A program made the translations under genes and the position numbers. DNA of 7,662 nt from Lysobacterales bacterium (lineage in GTDB: Bacteria; Pseudomonadota; Gammaproteobacteria; Xanthomonadales; SZUA-36). Position 1 is the stretch's first letter. Each line of letters begins with the position of its first letter. This document shows, piece by piece, positions 1 through 6,720 of this stretch. The notes below the pieces were generated by a model. It ran no database searches. It worked only from the letters and a program-made list of their open reading frames with translations, and was not told the DNA's origin. The stretch is taken from the NCBI GenBank assembly GCA_013213875.1, contig JABSSV010000333.1:1-7662 (forward strand). Direction: 5' to 3'.

Positions 1-312
1 GTAGGCAGCTGAGCGTACCCGCGCCACGCGGGTCGGCGTGTTGAACAGCGTGTAAGCCACCTGGCAGGCAGCCATGTTGACCTCGTCAGAATTGGTCACC
101 GCAATGGCCAGGTCCGCGTCCTCAATACCGGCCCGAATAAGCGTTTTGGGGTGCGAGGCATGGCCGTTAACGGCGCGAATATCCAGCGTATCCTGCAGGG
201 CTTTCAGGCGCACCGCGTCCGTATCCACCACGGTAATGTCGTTATCTTCCGTAGACAGGCTGTGCGCTACCGTTGAGCCCACCTGGCCGGCGCCGAGAAT
301 CAGGATTTTCAT
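1..312 (-). CDS. trkA: Trk potassium uptake regulator TrkA, N-terminal part (cut by left window edge)
   Basis: TrkA is the cytosolic NAD(H)-binding regulatory subunit of the TrkH/TrkG potassium uptake system. Only the first 104 codons are present; the gene runs off the left edge with no stop. The protein begins MKILILGAGQVGSTVAHSL, a Rossmann-type RCK-N fold with the GxGxxG dinucleotide loop at residues 7-12 and the acidic end of beta-2 (VVDTD, D30/D32), as in TrkA proteins. A full TrkA is normally about 458 residues with two RCK-N/RCK-C repeats; the rest cannot be assessed. The ATG lies 2 bp after the ntrX stop, and a strong GGAGG Shine-Dalgarno (319-323) sits inside the last ntrX codons, 6 nt upstream, which fixes the start. 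Position after rsmB matches the order known in Pseudomonas, with DUF4390-ntrY-ntrX intervening. Confident call. Confidence 0.93.
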   Translation of the reverse strand, partial: MKILILGAGQVGSTVAHSLSTEDNDITVVDTDAVRLKALQDTLDIRAVNGHASHPKTLIRAGIEDADLAIAVTNSDEVNMAACQVAYTLFNTPTRVARVRSAAY

Positions 313-314
313 GC

Positions 315-1667
315 TTAGCCTCCGCCGACCTTTTTCGGATCAATACCCAGCGATCGTAGCTTGCGGTACAGGTGCGTGCGTTCCATGCCCACAGCGGTTG
401 CCAGCTTGCCCACGCTGCCCCCCGCCTTGCGCAGCTGGTAGGTCAGGTAGTCGCGCTCAAACGCCTCACGCGCTTCGCGCAGCGGCAGATCGAAAGAGCT
501 GGGGCGCACGGTAACGCCAGCAGGAATCGCATCACTGCCACCCTGGCGCAGCAGTTCGTCCACTTCATCGACGGAAATCTCGCCTTCGGCACCCAGCACC
601 AGCAGACGCTTGATCAGGTTCTCGAGTTCCCGCTCATTACCCGGCCAGTCATGATTGCGCAGGCGGTTGAGTGCGGCCGTAGCGATGTGGCGGTAGGCCG
701 TGCCTTCGTCAGCGGAGAGGCGCTCCAGATAGTGGTTGGCGAGCTCGGGAATATCCTGCGGCCGATCCCGCAGTGCCGGCAGGTGCAGTGGCAGCCCTCC
801 GAGCTGCAACATCAGCGCTGGTGTTACCTGCGCATCTTCCGTCGCTTGCTCGACGGTGCCGGACAGGCCGACGATCAAACGGCAGGCTAGGGGCTGACTG
901 CCATGGCCGCTGGCTGTGAAGCGCCCGCTTTCCAGTGCTGCGGCGATCAGTTTTTGCGTATCGGGCGCGAGGTCCTGCAGTTCGGGCAGGTAAAGCGTAC
1001 CGGCGCCCGCTGCGCCCAGAGCCCCCTCAGACTGCTCCTTGCCGAGCAGATAAACTTCCGCATCGCTGCCAGCCAGCCGCGTGCGGTCCAGCACGTGAAA
1101 ACCGCCGGTATTGCCAGACTGGTCGTGCAGCCAGGCCGCCAGTGCTTCCTTGCCAGTACCGTGCTCGCCGCTGATGAGAATGGCACCGCTGCTGGCGGCA
1201 GCCTGTTGGCCGGCACGGCGCAGCAATTGCATGTCCGGACTGTTACCGAGCGGTGCCCGGGCACTGCGGGCTGTGGACGGTGGCTGCTGCGCAGCAGCGC
1301 CAGCGCTCAATGCCTGCTTGACCGTGGCCAGCAGTTTGGCAAGCGACAGGGGTTTTTGGACAAAATCATGGGCACCCAGTCGGGTGGCCTCAACCGCAGT
1401 TTCCAGCGTGCCATGGCCTGAAATCATCACCACCGGGCAGTTAAGCCGGCCGCTGTCCGACCATTCTTTCAGCAGGCTGATGCCATCAATGTCGGGCATC
1501 CAGATATCCAGGAGAACGAGGTCGGGCGGGTTGGCACTGAAGGCCTGGCGAGCGCTCTCGCCGTCCCGGGCGCTGCTGACCCGGTAGCCTTCATCTTCGA
1601 GAATTTCGCAGACGAGCGCGCGGATATCCTGCTCATCATCTACAACCAGTATGCTGGCCTGAGTCAT
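315..1667 (-). CDS. ntrX: NtrX-type response regulator with degenerate AAA+ domain
   Basis: A 450-residue NtrC-family regulator, partner of the NtrY kinase encoded upstream. The receiver domain (about 5-118) is intact: acidic pair D10/D11, phospho-acceptor D54 in LLDIWMPDIDG, S83 and K105. The C-terminal Fis-type helix-turn-helix (about 396-442, ending MERTHLYRKLRSLGI) is the NtrX signature. The central AAA+ domain (about 139-375) keeps Walker A (GEHGTGKE, 167-174) and sensor II (WPGNERELEN, 341-350), but lacks GAFTGA between LLGKE (207-211) and Walker B. Walker B reads GTLYLPEL, with P228 where Asp is expected. Sensor I reads LIVGLSG. The segment usually FREDLYYRL reads VTPALMLQL (281-289), losing both arginines. 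The downstream LHLPALRDRPQDIPEL aligns without gaps, so this is not a frameshift. Inference: not a sigma-54 activator. The ATG has an AAGAGGG sequence about 10 nt upstream. In other bacteria NtrYX affects nitrogen, redox or envelope functions; its targets here are unknown. Confidence 0.88.
   Translation of the reverse strand: MTQASILVVDDEQDIRALVCEILEDEGYRVSSARDGESARQAFSANPPDLVLLDIWMPDIDGISLLKEWSDSGRLNCPVVMISGHGTLETAVEATRLGAHDFVQKPLSLAKLLATVKQALSAGAAAQQPPSTARSARAPLGNSPDMQLLRRAGQQAAASSGAILISGEHGTGKEALAAWLHDQSGNTGGFHVLDRTRLAGSDAEVYLLGKEQSEGALGAAGAGTLYLPELQDLAPDTQKLIAAALESGRFTASGHGSQPLACRLIVGLSGTVEQATEDAQVTPALMLQLGGLPLHLPALRDRPQDIPELANHYLERLSADEGTAYRHIATAALNRLRNHDWPGNERELENLIKRLLVLGAEGEISVDEVDELLRQGGSDAIPAGVTVRPSSFDLPLREAREAFERDYLTYQLRKAGGSVGKLATAVGMERTHLYRKLRSLGIDPKKVGGG
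319..323 (-). promoter_or_regulatory. Ribosome binding site of trkA, inside ntrX
   Basis: Reading the minus strand, GGAGG is followed by CTAAGC and then the trkA ATG, a 6-nt spacing. The site overlaps the codons for the three terminal glycines of NtrX, and the ntrX TAA lies between it and the start, so translation of trkA is probably coupled to termination of ntrX. Confidence 0.75.
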
Positions 1668-1744
1668 GGTGCTGGGGCCCTCTTAAACCCGGTCGGCTCA
1701 CGAGGTGGCCGGCAGCTGCGCGATTGCTGCGAAATATACCCCAA
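1668..1744. other. 77-bp gap between ntrY and ntrX
   Basis: This is the only non-coding interval inside the otherwise overlapping minus-strand gene set. On the minus strand it opens with TTGGGGTATATTTCGC, where TATATT resembles a -10 box, but I find no acceptable -35 element 16-18 bp upstream and no TGGC-N8-TTGC sigma-54 site. Short complementary pieces (CGGC/GCCG, and GCAGC/GCTGC) are too weak to call a hairpin, and there is no T-tract, so no terminator is supported. It may carry a weak internal promoter or simply be a spacer. Confidence 0.3.
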
Positions 1745-3988
1745 TTAGCGGTCCCCTGCTGCGCTGCGGTCGCTGCCAGGGACTGTCCGTGCCGTGTGCC
1801 CGGGGGCTTCTGCTGACCTGTTCAGGGGTAGCGTAATGCGGGTACTGGCGCCACCGTCCGGAAGGTTGCTGATCTCAATATCCCCATCATGTTCCTTGAC
1901 GATTTTGCGGCAGATGGCCAGCCCCAGACCACTGCCGGTAGGCTTGCTGGTGACGTAGGGCTCAAAGGGCCGTGCCAGCACGGCGTCCGGATAGCCAGGT
2001 CCCGTATCCGAGATGGTTAATTCCAGCGCGGCACGGTCGCCTTCGCCCAGCAGACGGGTGAGGATCCGGATGTTGGCTGGCTCCGGCGCGGTGGCCTCCA
2101 CTGCATTGCTCAGCACATTGTGTAGCAGCTGCCGCAGGCGCCCTTCGTCGGCGACAAGCCGGTCCGGTCCCGGGCAGAGGCTCCGCTGGATTAGCGGCGG
2201 CGGATCCGCTTGCTCGTAGAGATGTGCCATTTCCTCAATCAGTTGGTCCAGGCGCAGGCTGCTGCGCTCCAGTCTGGGTTCCTGCGCATAGTCACCGAAG
2301 GCGTCAACCAGGTGCCGCAAGGCTTCCACCTGAGCCACGATGGTGCTGGTGGAGCGCTCCAGGAGTTCTGCATCCTGCGAGGCCAGTCGCTCGCTCAGCT
2401 TCATACGCAGGCGTTCGGCAGCCAGCCGAATGGGGGTCAGGGGATTTTTGACCTCGTGTGCGAGACGCCGCGCCACTTCTGACCAGGCGGCCTCCCGCTG
2501 CGCCTGATTGAGCACGGTAACGTCGTCGAAAACGACCACATAGCCGCTTTCCGGCGATGCGGGTCCAGACAAATCAGAGCCGCGTACCAGCAAGACCGTG
2601 GTGGGGTTCTGGTCATCCAGTCTCACCTCCTCCTGCCACCGCCTCGGCGCACGTTCAATGTGGCGCCTGACCGTGTCAGCGAGCGGCTGCAGCGGCCTTT
2701 GCATCTGACCCAGCTGGCTCAGTGACTGGCCCGTAAGCGCATTGGTGGCCGTTTTTAATATTCGGTCCGCGGCCGCATTGACGCGCACGATATGGCCGGA
2801 CTGGTCGAGCGTAATCACACCCGAGGAGAGGCTGCCCAGTACCGTCTCCAGATACACGCCCTGAGCCTGCAGGCGGTTTCTGCCCTGCGCTTCTGCCGCG
2901 CTGGTGGCGACCAGGGCCTTGCTCATGTCGTTGAAGGCCTTGGACAGGAAGCCGATTTCGTCCCGGCCCTGCAGCTCGACGGCCTGGTCCAGTTCACCAC
3001 TGGCCACGCGCTGGGTGGCTTCCGCCAGTGAGCTTAGCGGCGTGACCATGCGCCGCGCCGCGCTCAGGGCGGCCAGAATCGCCAGCTGCACGGTCAACAG
3101 CATGACCAGCGTGAGGATCAACAAAAAACTCTGTTTTAGTGACGTGCGCAGATAGGCTACGTTCTGGTAGCGATAGTATTCCGCCTCGATGTTTCCGGTC
3201 AGCGCGGCCACATCGCCCGGGAGGGGATATATGGCCTGCAGAAGGAAGCTCTGGTTTGAGGAGGGGCCAGGCAGTTTTTGCAGCACGCGGACCTGCAGTT
3301 GACCGTCTGCGGCGGGCTCTGCCGCTGCATATTCACCGCGCTCCATGGCCTGCAGCCACGCATAGTCGCCGGGACGCTCCGGCAAGGCGCCAATCACATC
3401 GCTGCTGGCGGTATTGAGGGTGGCACCACTCTGGTCAAACAGGGTCAACTCGTTGGGCCCGCTGGCACGAATATTGGCCAGCAGGGTACGCCGGAGCTGC
3501 TCCGAACTGTCCTGCGCGTCCAGCTGATCGGCCACGCGACGTGACTGATTGCGCACCTCCATGGTGCGTTGATCAACGAATGCCTGACCCAGCGCCAGTG
3601 AGTCGGCCAGGGCATTTTCAACCCTGACATCAAACCAGCTATCGATCGTCTGGGTCAGGAACCATGCTGAAAAAACATACACGATCAGCGCAGGAGGCAG
3701 AGAAAAGATCAAGAAGTTTCTGACCCAGCGTGCCGCCAGTCGGGCGCCCGGTTCTTCCTTGCGAACCTTGCGTAGCAAGGAAGCCACACGGGAGAAAATG
3801 GCCATGACCAGCACGGCGGTGGCCAGCAGTGTCACTGCGACCACCACCACAAAACCGCGGTTGGCGGCGCTGCCGCCGCGCTGGACGTCGGTGACCAGAA
3901 TCAGCGCGACCAGCAGAACCAGCAGAACCGCCAGAATCGGTATCACTCGAAAGAGGATATGTCTCAGGCGCTGACTTCGAACGGCCAT
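1745..3988 (-). CDS. ntrY: NtrY-type membrane sensor histidine kinase
   Basis: Sensor kinase of 747 residues from the ATG used here; it should autophosphorylate and pass phosphate to NtrX. Order of parts: three N-terminal membrane segments (about 13-34, 46-66, 91-113), a roughly 170-residue extracytoplasmic region (114-284), a fourth membrane segment (286-309), HAMP (312-362), PAS (377-497), the phosphoacceptor H-box HEVKNPLTPIRLAAERL with H511, then the ATPase domain with the N box (NVLSNAVEA, N628), G1 DTGPG (661-665), F box FEPYVTSK and G2 GSGLGL (685-690). HEVKNPLTPIxLxAERLR and the multi-helix N-terminus are characteristic of NtrY. All catalytic motifs are present, so the kinase looks active. 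A hydrophilic tail of about 25 residues follows the ATPase domain. The start overlaps the previous gene by 25 bp. ATG at 3988 has a weak TGGA upstream; an in-frame GTG at 3997 is possible but has no Shine-Dalgarno. The ligand is unknown. Confidence 0.9.
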   Translation of the reverse strand: MAVRSQRLRHILFRVIPILAVLLVLLVALILVTDVQRGGSAANRGFVVVVAVTLLATAVLVMAIFSRVASLLRKVRKEEPGARLAARWVRNFLIFSLPPALIVYVFSAWFLTQTIDSWFDVRVENALADSLALGQAFVDQRTMEVRNQSRRVADQLDAQDSSEQLRRTLLANIRASGPNELTLFDQSGATLNTASSDVIGALPERPGDYAWLQAMERGEYAAAEPAADGQLQVRVLQKLPGPSSNQSFLLQAIYPLPGDVAALTGNIEAEYYRYQNVAYLRTSLKQSFLLILTLVMLLTVQLAILAALSAARRMVTPLSSLAEATQRVASGELDQAVELQGRDEIGFLSKAFNDMSKALVATSAAEAQGRNRLQAQGVYLETVLGSLSSGVITLDQSGHIVRVNAAADRILKTATNALTGQSLSQLGQMQRPLQPLADTVRRHIERAPRRWQEEVRLDDQNPTTVLLVRGSDLSGPASPESGYVVVFDDVTVLNQAQREAAWSEVARRLAHEVKNPLTPIRLAAERLRMKLSERLASQDAELLERSTSTIVAQVEALRHLVDAFGDYAQEPRLERSSLRLDQLIEEMAHLYEQADPPPLIQRSLCPGPDRLVADEGRLRQLLHNVLSNAVEATAPEPANIRILTRLLGEGDRAALELTISDTGPGYPDAVLARPFEPYVTSKPTGSGLGLAICRKIVKEHDGDIEISNLPDGGASTRITLPLNRSAEAPGHTARTVPGSDRSAAGDR

Positions 3989-4518
3989 TGGTTCCACAGG
4001 GAGTCGTGCCGCCAGCGCATCAATACCAGCGCGGGCAGTTGCATGGGGGCAGGAAGATCAGCGCGGTCAAGGCGCACGCGGGCTCGCATTTGATAGGTGC
4101 CGGGTGCCAGGGGAATATTGTCCACGGTAATCTGCAGTTGGTTCATGGCGCGCAGCGCGTGCCTCAGTCGTGGATAGCTCTGCGTGGCGCCACTGTCCAG
4201 TTGTTCCAGCTGAAACCGTTCGCTCAGCGGCAGATAGCGCAGTGCTGCCCGGCGCTCCCGCGTGGTCAGCAGCGTCAGGTTATTGCCGTCGCGCAATTCC
4301 AGATCCCACTGCATCACCAGCGGCACGCCGTTGTACAGGGCTTCAACGGCGGCGGGACTGAAATTCAGTTGCTGTTGCAACTGGATGTTCAGCGTGTCTC
4401 CCGCGACATTAACGCGCGCGCCTTCCAGCACAAACCGTTCCTTGGCGGTCTGGCTTTGGCAGCCCCACAGAAGGCTAAGAATCAGAATGGCGGTGCAGAA
4501 GCGCGTAATAAAACCCAT
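3964..4518 (-). CDS. DUF4390-type secreted or lipoprotein, unknown function
   Basis: A 184-residue protein matching, from memory, the DUF4390 family that accompanies ntrYX in many proteobacteria; its function is unknown. The N-terminus MGFITRFCTAILILSLLWGCQSQ is a signal peptide: one Arg, a hydrophobic core (about 7-19) and a possible lipobox L-L-W-G-C with Cys20. Trp at the -2 position is unusual, so lipoprotein versus ordinary export is uncertain. The mature part is predicted beta-rich with no membrane segment and ends in NQWPFEVSA. I chose the ATG at 4518 because the signal peptide begins there. An in-frame ATG at 4644 would add 42 basic, Cys-containing residues ahead of the signal peptide that are merely the rsmB end read in another frame. 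The gene overlaps rsmB by 44 bp and ntrY by 25 bp, and no clear Shine-Dalgarno precedes it, so translation is likely coupled. Exported location beside a kinase with a periplasmic domain suggests, but does not show, a sensory accessory role. Confidence 0.75.
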   Translation of the reverse strand: MGFITRFCTAILILSLLWGCQSQTAKERFVLEGARVNVAGDTLNIQLQQQLNFSPAAVEALYNGVPLVMQWDLELRDGNNLTLLTTRERRAALRYLPLSERFQLEQLDSGATQSYPRLRHALRAMNQLQITVDNIPLAPGTYQMRARVRLDRADLPAPMQLPALVLMRWRHDSLWNQWPFEVSA

Positions 4519-5779
4519 CGCTGTTGACGGCGCCCGGCAGCAGCTGCCTTCCGGGCGCAGCCAGCAGACCCGGAATGGCCGGCTCGCAGTAGCGCGCGTC
4601 GCTGTGCTTTTCGAGAAAAGCCTGAATTTGCTGGTTGTTTTCACGCCTCAATACCGAGCATGTGGCATAGACAAGAATACCGCCCGGTCGCAGCAGGGGC
4701 CAGAGTGCGGTCAACAGGCGCTGTTGCGTTGGCAGTAGCGCGTCAACCTGTTTTTGATCCCGCAGCCACTTGATTTCCGGATGTCGACGAATGACGCCGG
4801 TCGCGCTACAGGGTGCGTCCAGCAATATGCGGTCAAAGGGCTGGCCGTCCCACCATTGCTCTGTCTGGGCCGCGTCAGCGGCTTTTAGTTCCGCTCGTAG
4901 GCCCAGTCGCTGCAGGTTCTCTGCCACGCGTCTCAGGCGCTGGGCAGAAAGGTCCAGCGCGGTCAGCTCAATGCCCGGTGTGTGCTCCAGCAGATGGCCG
5001 GTTTTACCGCCCGGCGCGGCGCAGGCGTCGAGCACCCGGTGCCCGCTGCGTGCGTCAAGCAGCGGTGCAGCTAACTGTGCGGCGTAATCCTGCACGGAAA
5101 AAAGCCCCTCAGTAAAACCCGGTACGCGCTCCACGGGCAAAGCAGAGGCCAGTTCAATGCCGCTCACGCAGACCTCGCTGGCGCTGGCTTCTATGCCTGC
5201 GCTGGCAAGTTGCTGCAGCGCCGCCTCGCGGCTGGTGCGGCTCAGGTTGACGCGCAGTTGTAGCGGCGCCTGGCGGTTATTGGCGGCTACGATGGCGGGC
5301 CACTGCTCAGGCCAGTCTGCCTGCAAATACCTCAATAGCCAGTCCGGATGGGCCAGATGAGCGGCGCTGGTGGATAGTCCTTCTAGCAGCATCTCCCGCT
5401 CCCGAAAAAAGCGTCTTAACACGGCGTTCAACAGGCCCACAGCCCAGGGTTTACGAAGCCGACGTGCCGTCTCGGCAGTCGCATGCACCGCCGCGTGTGC
5501 GGCCGTGTCATCCTTCCAGGCCTGGAACAAGCCGATCAGCAGCAGCCGCTGTATGTCCCGGTCCTTGCGTTTCAGGGCGCGTTCCAGCAGCTGTTGCGAT
5601 AGCCATTCCAGTGCGCTGTACCAGCGCAATACACCGTAGCTGAGGTGACGCGCAAAGCCCTGGTCGCGCGGCTCGCTCAGTTTATCGAAGGCTTCCGTCT
5701 CCGCCAGCGAGCGGCCATGGTCCAGCACTTCACCCAGAGCCATTACGGCCATGGCGCGGGCGTCAGTGGATTTGTTCAT
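4475..5779 (-). CDS. rsmB: 16S rRNA (cytosine-967-C5)-methyltransferase RsmB
   Basis: RsmB (Fmu/Sun) transfers a methyl group from S-adenosylmethionine to C5 of C967 in 16S rRNA. The 434-residue length is normal for the family. The N-terminal NusB-like RNA-binding domain (about 5-140) includes AAHAAVHATAETARRLRKPW and LLNAVLRRF. The Rossmann methyltransferase domain follows: SAM motif I VLDACAAPGGKT (249-260), motif II TALDLS with the ribose-binding Asp (D276), motif IV DAPCSATG (C324, the release cysteine) and motif VI VYATCSV (C374, the nucleophile). It ends with the family signature GRQLLPGAVNSDGFYYAL. Both cysteines are present, so it should be active. The usual proline after TCSV is replaced (VLRREN). 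The ATG overlaps the fmt stop as ATGA, and the 3' end overlaps the DUF4390 start by 44 bp. The stop is TAG. Confidence 0.96.
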   Translation of the reverse strand: MNKSTDARAMAVMALGEVLDHGRSLAETEAFDKLSEPRDQGFARHLSYGVLRWYSALEWLSQQLLERALKRKDRDIQRLLLIGLFQAWKDDTAAHAAVHATAETARRLRKPWAVGLLNAVLRRFFREREMLLEGLSTSAAHLAHPDWLLRYLQADWPEQWPAIVAANNRQAPLQLRVNLSRTSREAALQQLASAGIEASASEVCVSGIELASALPVERVPGFTEGLFSVQDYAAQLAAPLLDARSGHRVLDACAAPGGKTGHLLEHTPGIELTALDLSAQRLRRVAENLQRLGLRAELKAADAAQTEQWWDGQPFDRILLDAPCSATGVIRRHPEIKWLRDQKQVDALLPTQQRLLTALWPLLRPGGILVYATCSVLRRENNQQIQAFLEKHSDARYCEPAIPGLLAAPGRQLLPGAVNSDGFYYALLHRHSDS

Positions 5780-6720
5780 GTGGCTGGTCGAGCGTTGAGG
5801 TAGTCGCTGGCCAACATGCGTCGTCGACCTTCCGGCTGGATTTCCAGCAGGTGAAGGTAGCCCGCGCTGGTGGCGATGCTGATGCGGTCAGGCTCGCCCG
5901 TGAGTATTTGCCCCGGTGCGTGCTCATGGGCGGTGTTATCAGCGCTAGCGCGCCACACGCGCAGGCGCTTGCCGTCCAGTTCACACCAGGCCACAGGCCA
6001 GGGGTTGAACGCGCGCACCCGCCGCTCCAGCACGGCCGCAGGCTCGGTCCAGTCCAGCGCGGCTTCGGCCTTGGTCAGTTTGGGTGCGTAGCGCGCATCG
6101 GGTTCATGCTGTCTCTCCGGTGCGGCCAAGCGTCCCTGAGCCGCCTGCTCGAGGCAGTGGGCCAGCGCATCAGCGCCGAGCTCAGCCAGTCGGTCGTGCA
6201 CCATGCCCGCCGTGTCGTCAGCATGGATAGCGGTCTCGAGCCGATGCAGCACCGGTCCCGTGTCGAGTCCGGCCTCCATCTGCATGACGCACAGCCCGGT
6301 GCGTTCATCGCCCGCCTCAATAGCGCGCTGGATGGGCGCAGCGCCCCGCCAGCGGGGGAGCAGGGAGGCATGCAGGTTCCAGCAGCCGAAAGTGGGGATG
6401 GCCAGTACTTCCGGCGGCAAGATCAGCCCGTAGGCCGCTACCACCATCAGGTCTGGCCGCAGGGCAGCCAATGCCGCCTGGCTGTCTTCCTCGCGCAGAC
6501 TCAAGGGCTGCAAGACCGGCAAGTCATGTTCAAGCGCGACCTTTTTCACCGGGCTGGCCGTCAGCTTGCGCCCGCGGCCGGCGGGCCGGTCGGGCTGGCT
6601 GTAAACGCCCGCTATCTCGGCCCCTGTCTGCAAGAGCCGGCGCAGGGCCGGTACGGCAAACTCCGGCGTGCCGGCGTAGACGATGCGGGGTGCCACCATG
6701 CGTGGCAGATATGCGGTCAT
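5776..6720 (-). CDS. fmt: Methionyl-tRNA formyltransferase
   Basis: Fmt uses 10-formyltetrahydrofolate to formylate the methionine on initiator tRNA. The product is 314 residues, close to the 315 of E. coli. The N-terminal formyltransferase domain (about 11-205) has IVYAGTPEFAVPALRRLL, the QPDRPAGRGRKL loop (42-53) involved in tRNA binding, and the catalytic set N115, H117 and D153 within NLHASLLPRWRGAAPIQR and GLDTG (N106/H108/D144 in E. coli). The C-terminal OB-like domain (about 212-314) carries RAFNPWPVAW. The chosen ATG overlaps the def stop as ATGA, typical coupling. A second ATG at 6699, giving MVAPRIVYAG, would be closer to the family N-terminus and is the main alternative; neither has a strong Shine-Dalgarno. 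The stop overlaps rsmB by 4 bp. def-fmt-rsmB is a classic conserved gene order. Confidence 0.96.
   Translation of the reverse strand: MTAYLPRMVAPRIVYAGTPEFAVPALRRLLQTGAEIAGVYSQPDRPAGRGRKLTASPVKKVALEHDLPVLQPLSLREEDSQAALAALRPDLMVVAAYGLILPPEVLAIPTFGCWNLHASLLPRWRGAAPIQRAIEAGDERTGLCVMQMEAGLDTGPVLHRLETAIHADDTAGMVHDRLAELGADALAHCLEQAAQGRLAAPERQHEPDARYAPKLTKAEAALDWTEPAAVLERRVRAFNPWPVAWCELDGKRLRVWRASADNTAHEHAPGQILTGEPDRISIATSAGYLHLLEIQPEGRRRMLASDYLNARPAT

Noticed and set aside
801..1058. Frameshift or sequencing error as the cause of the missing NtrX motifs
   Set aside because: Flanking motifs stay in the same frame, the length between them is preserved around the arginine-finger segment, and the alternative frames do not contain the missing residues.
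3908..3930. Short tandem repeat (CAGCAGAAC twice)
   Set aside because: It simply encodes leucine/valine-rich sequence of the first NtrY membrane segment and is not a separate element.
3988..4527. Plus-strand open frame of 179 codons opposite the whole DUF4390 gene
   Set aside because: The minus-strand gene has a good signal peptide and fits the operon overlaps; the opposite frame has no start signal or recognisable domain.
4519..4644. N-terminal extension of the DUF4390 protein to the ATG at 4644
   Set aside because: It would bury the signal peptide behind 42 residues that are the out-of-frame reading of the conserved rsmB 3' end.
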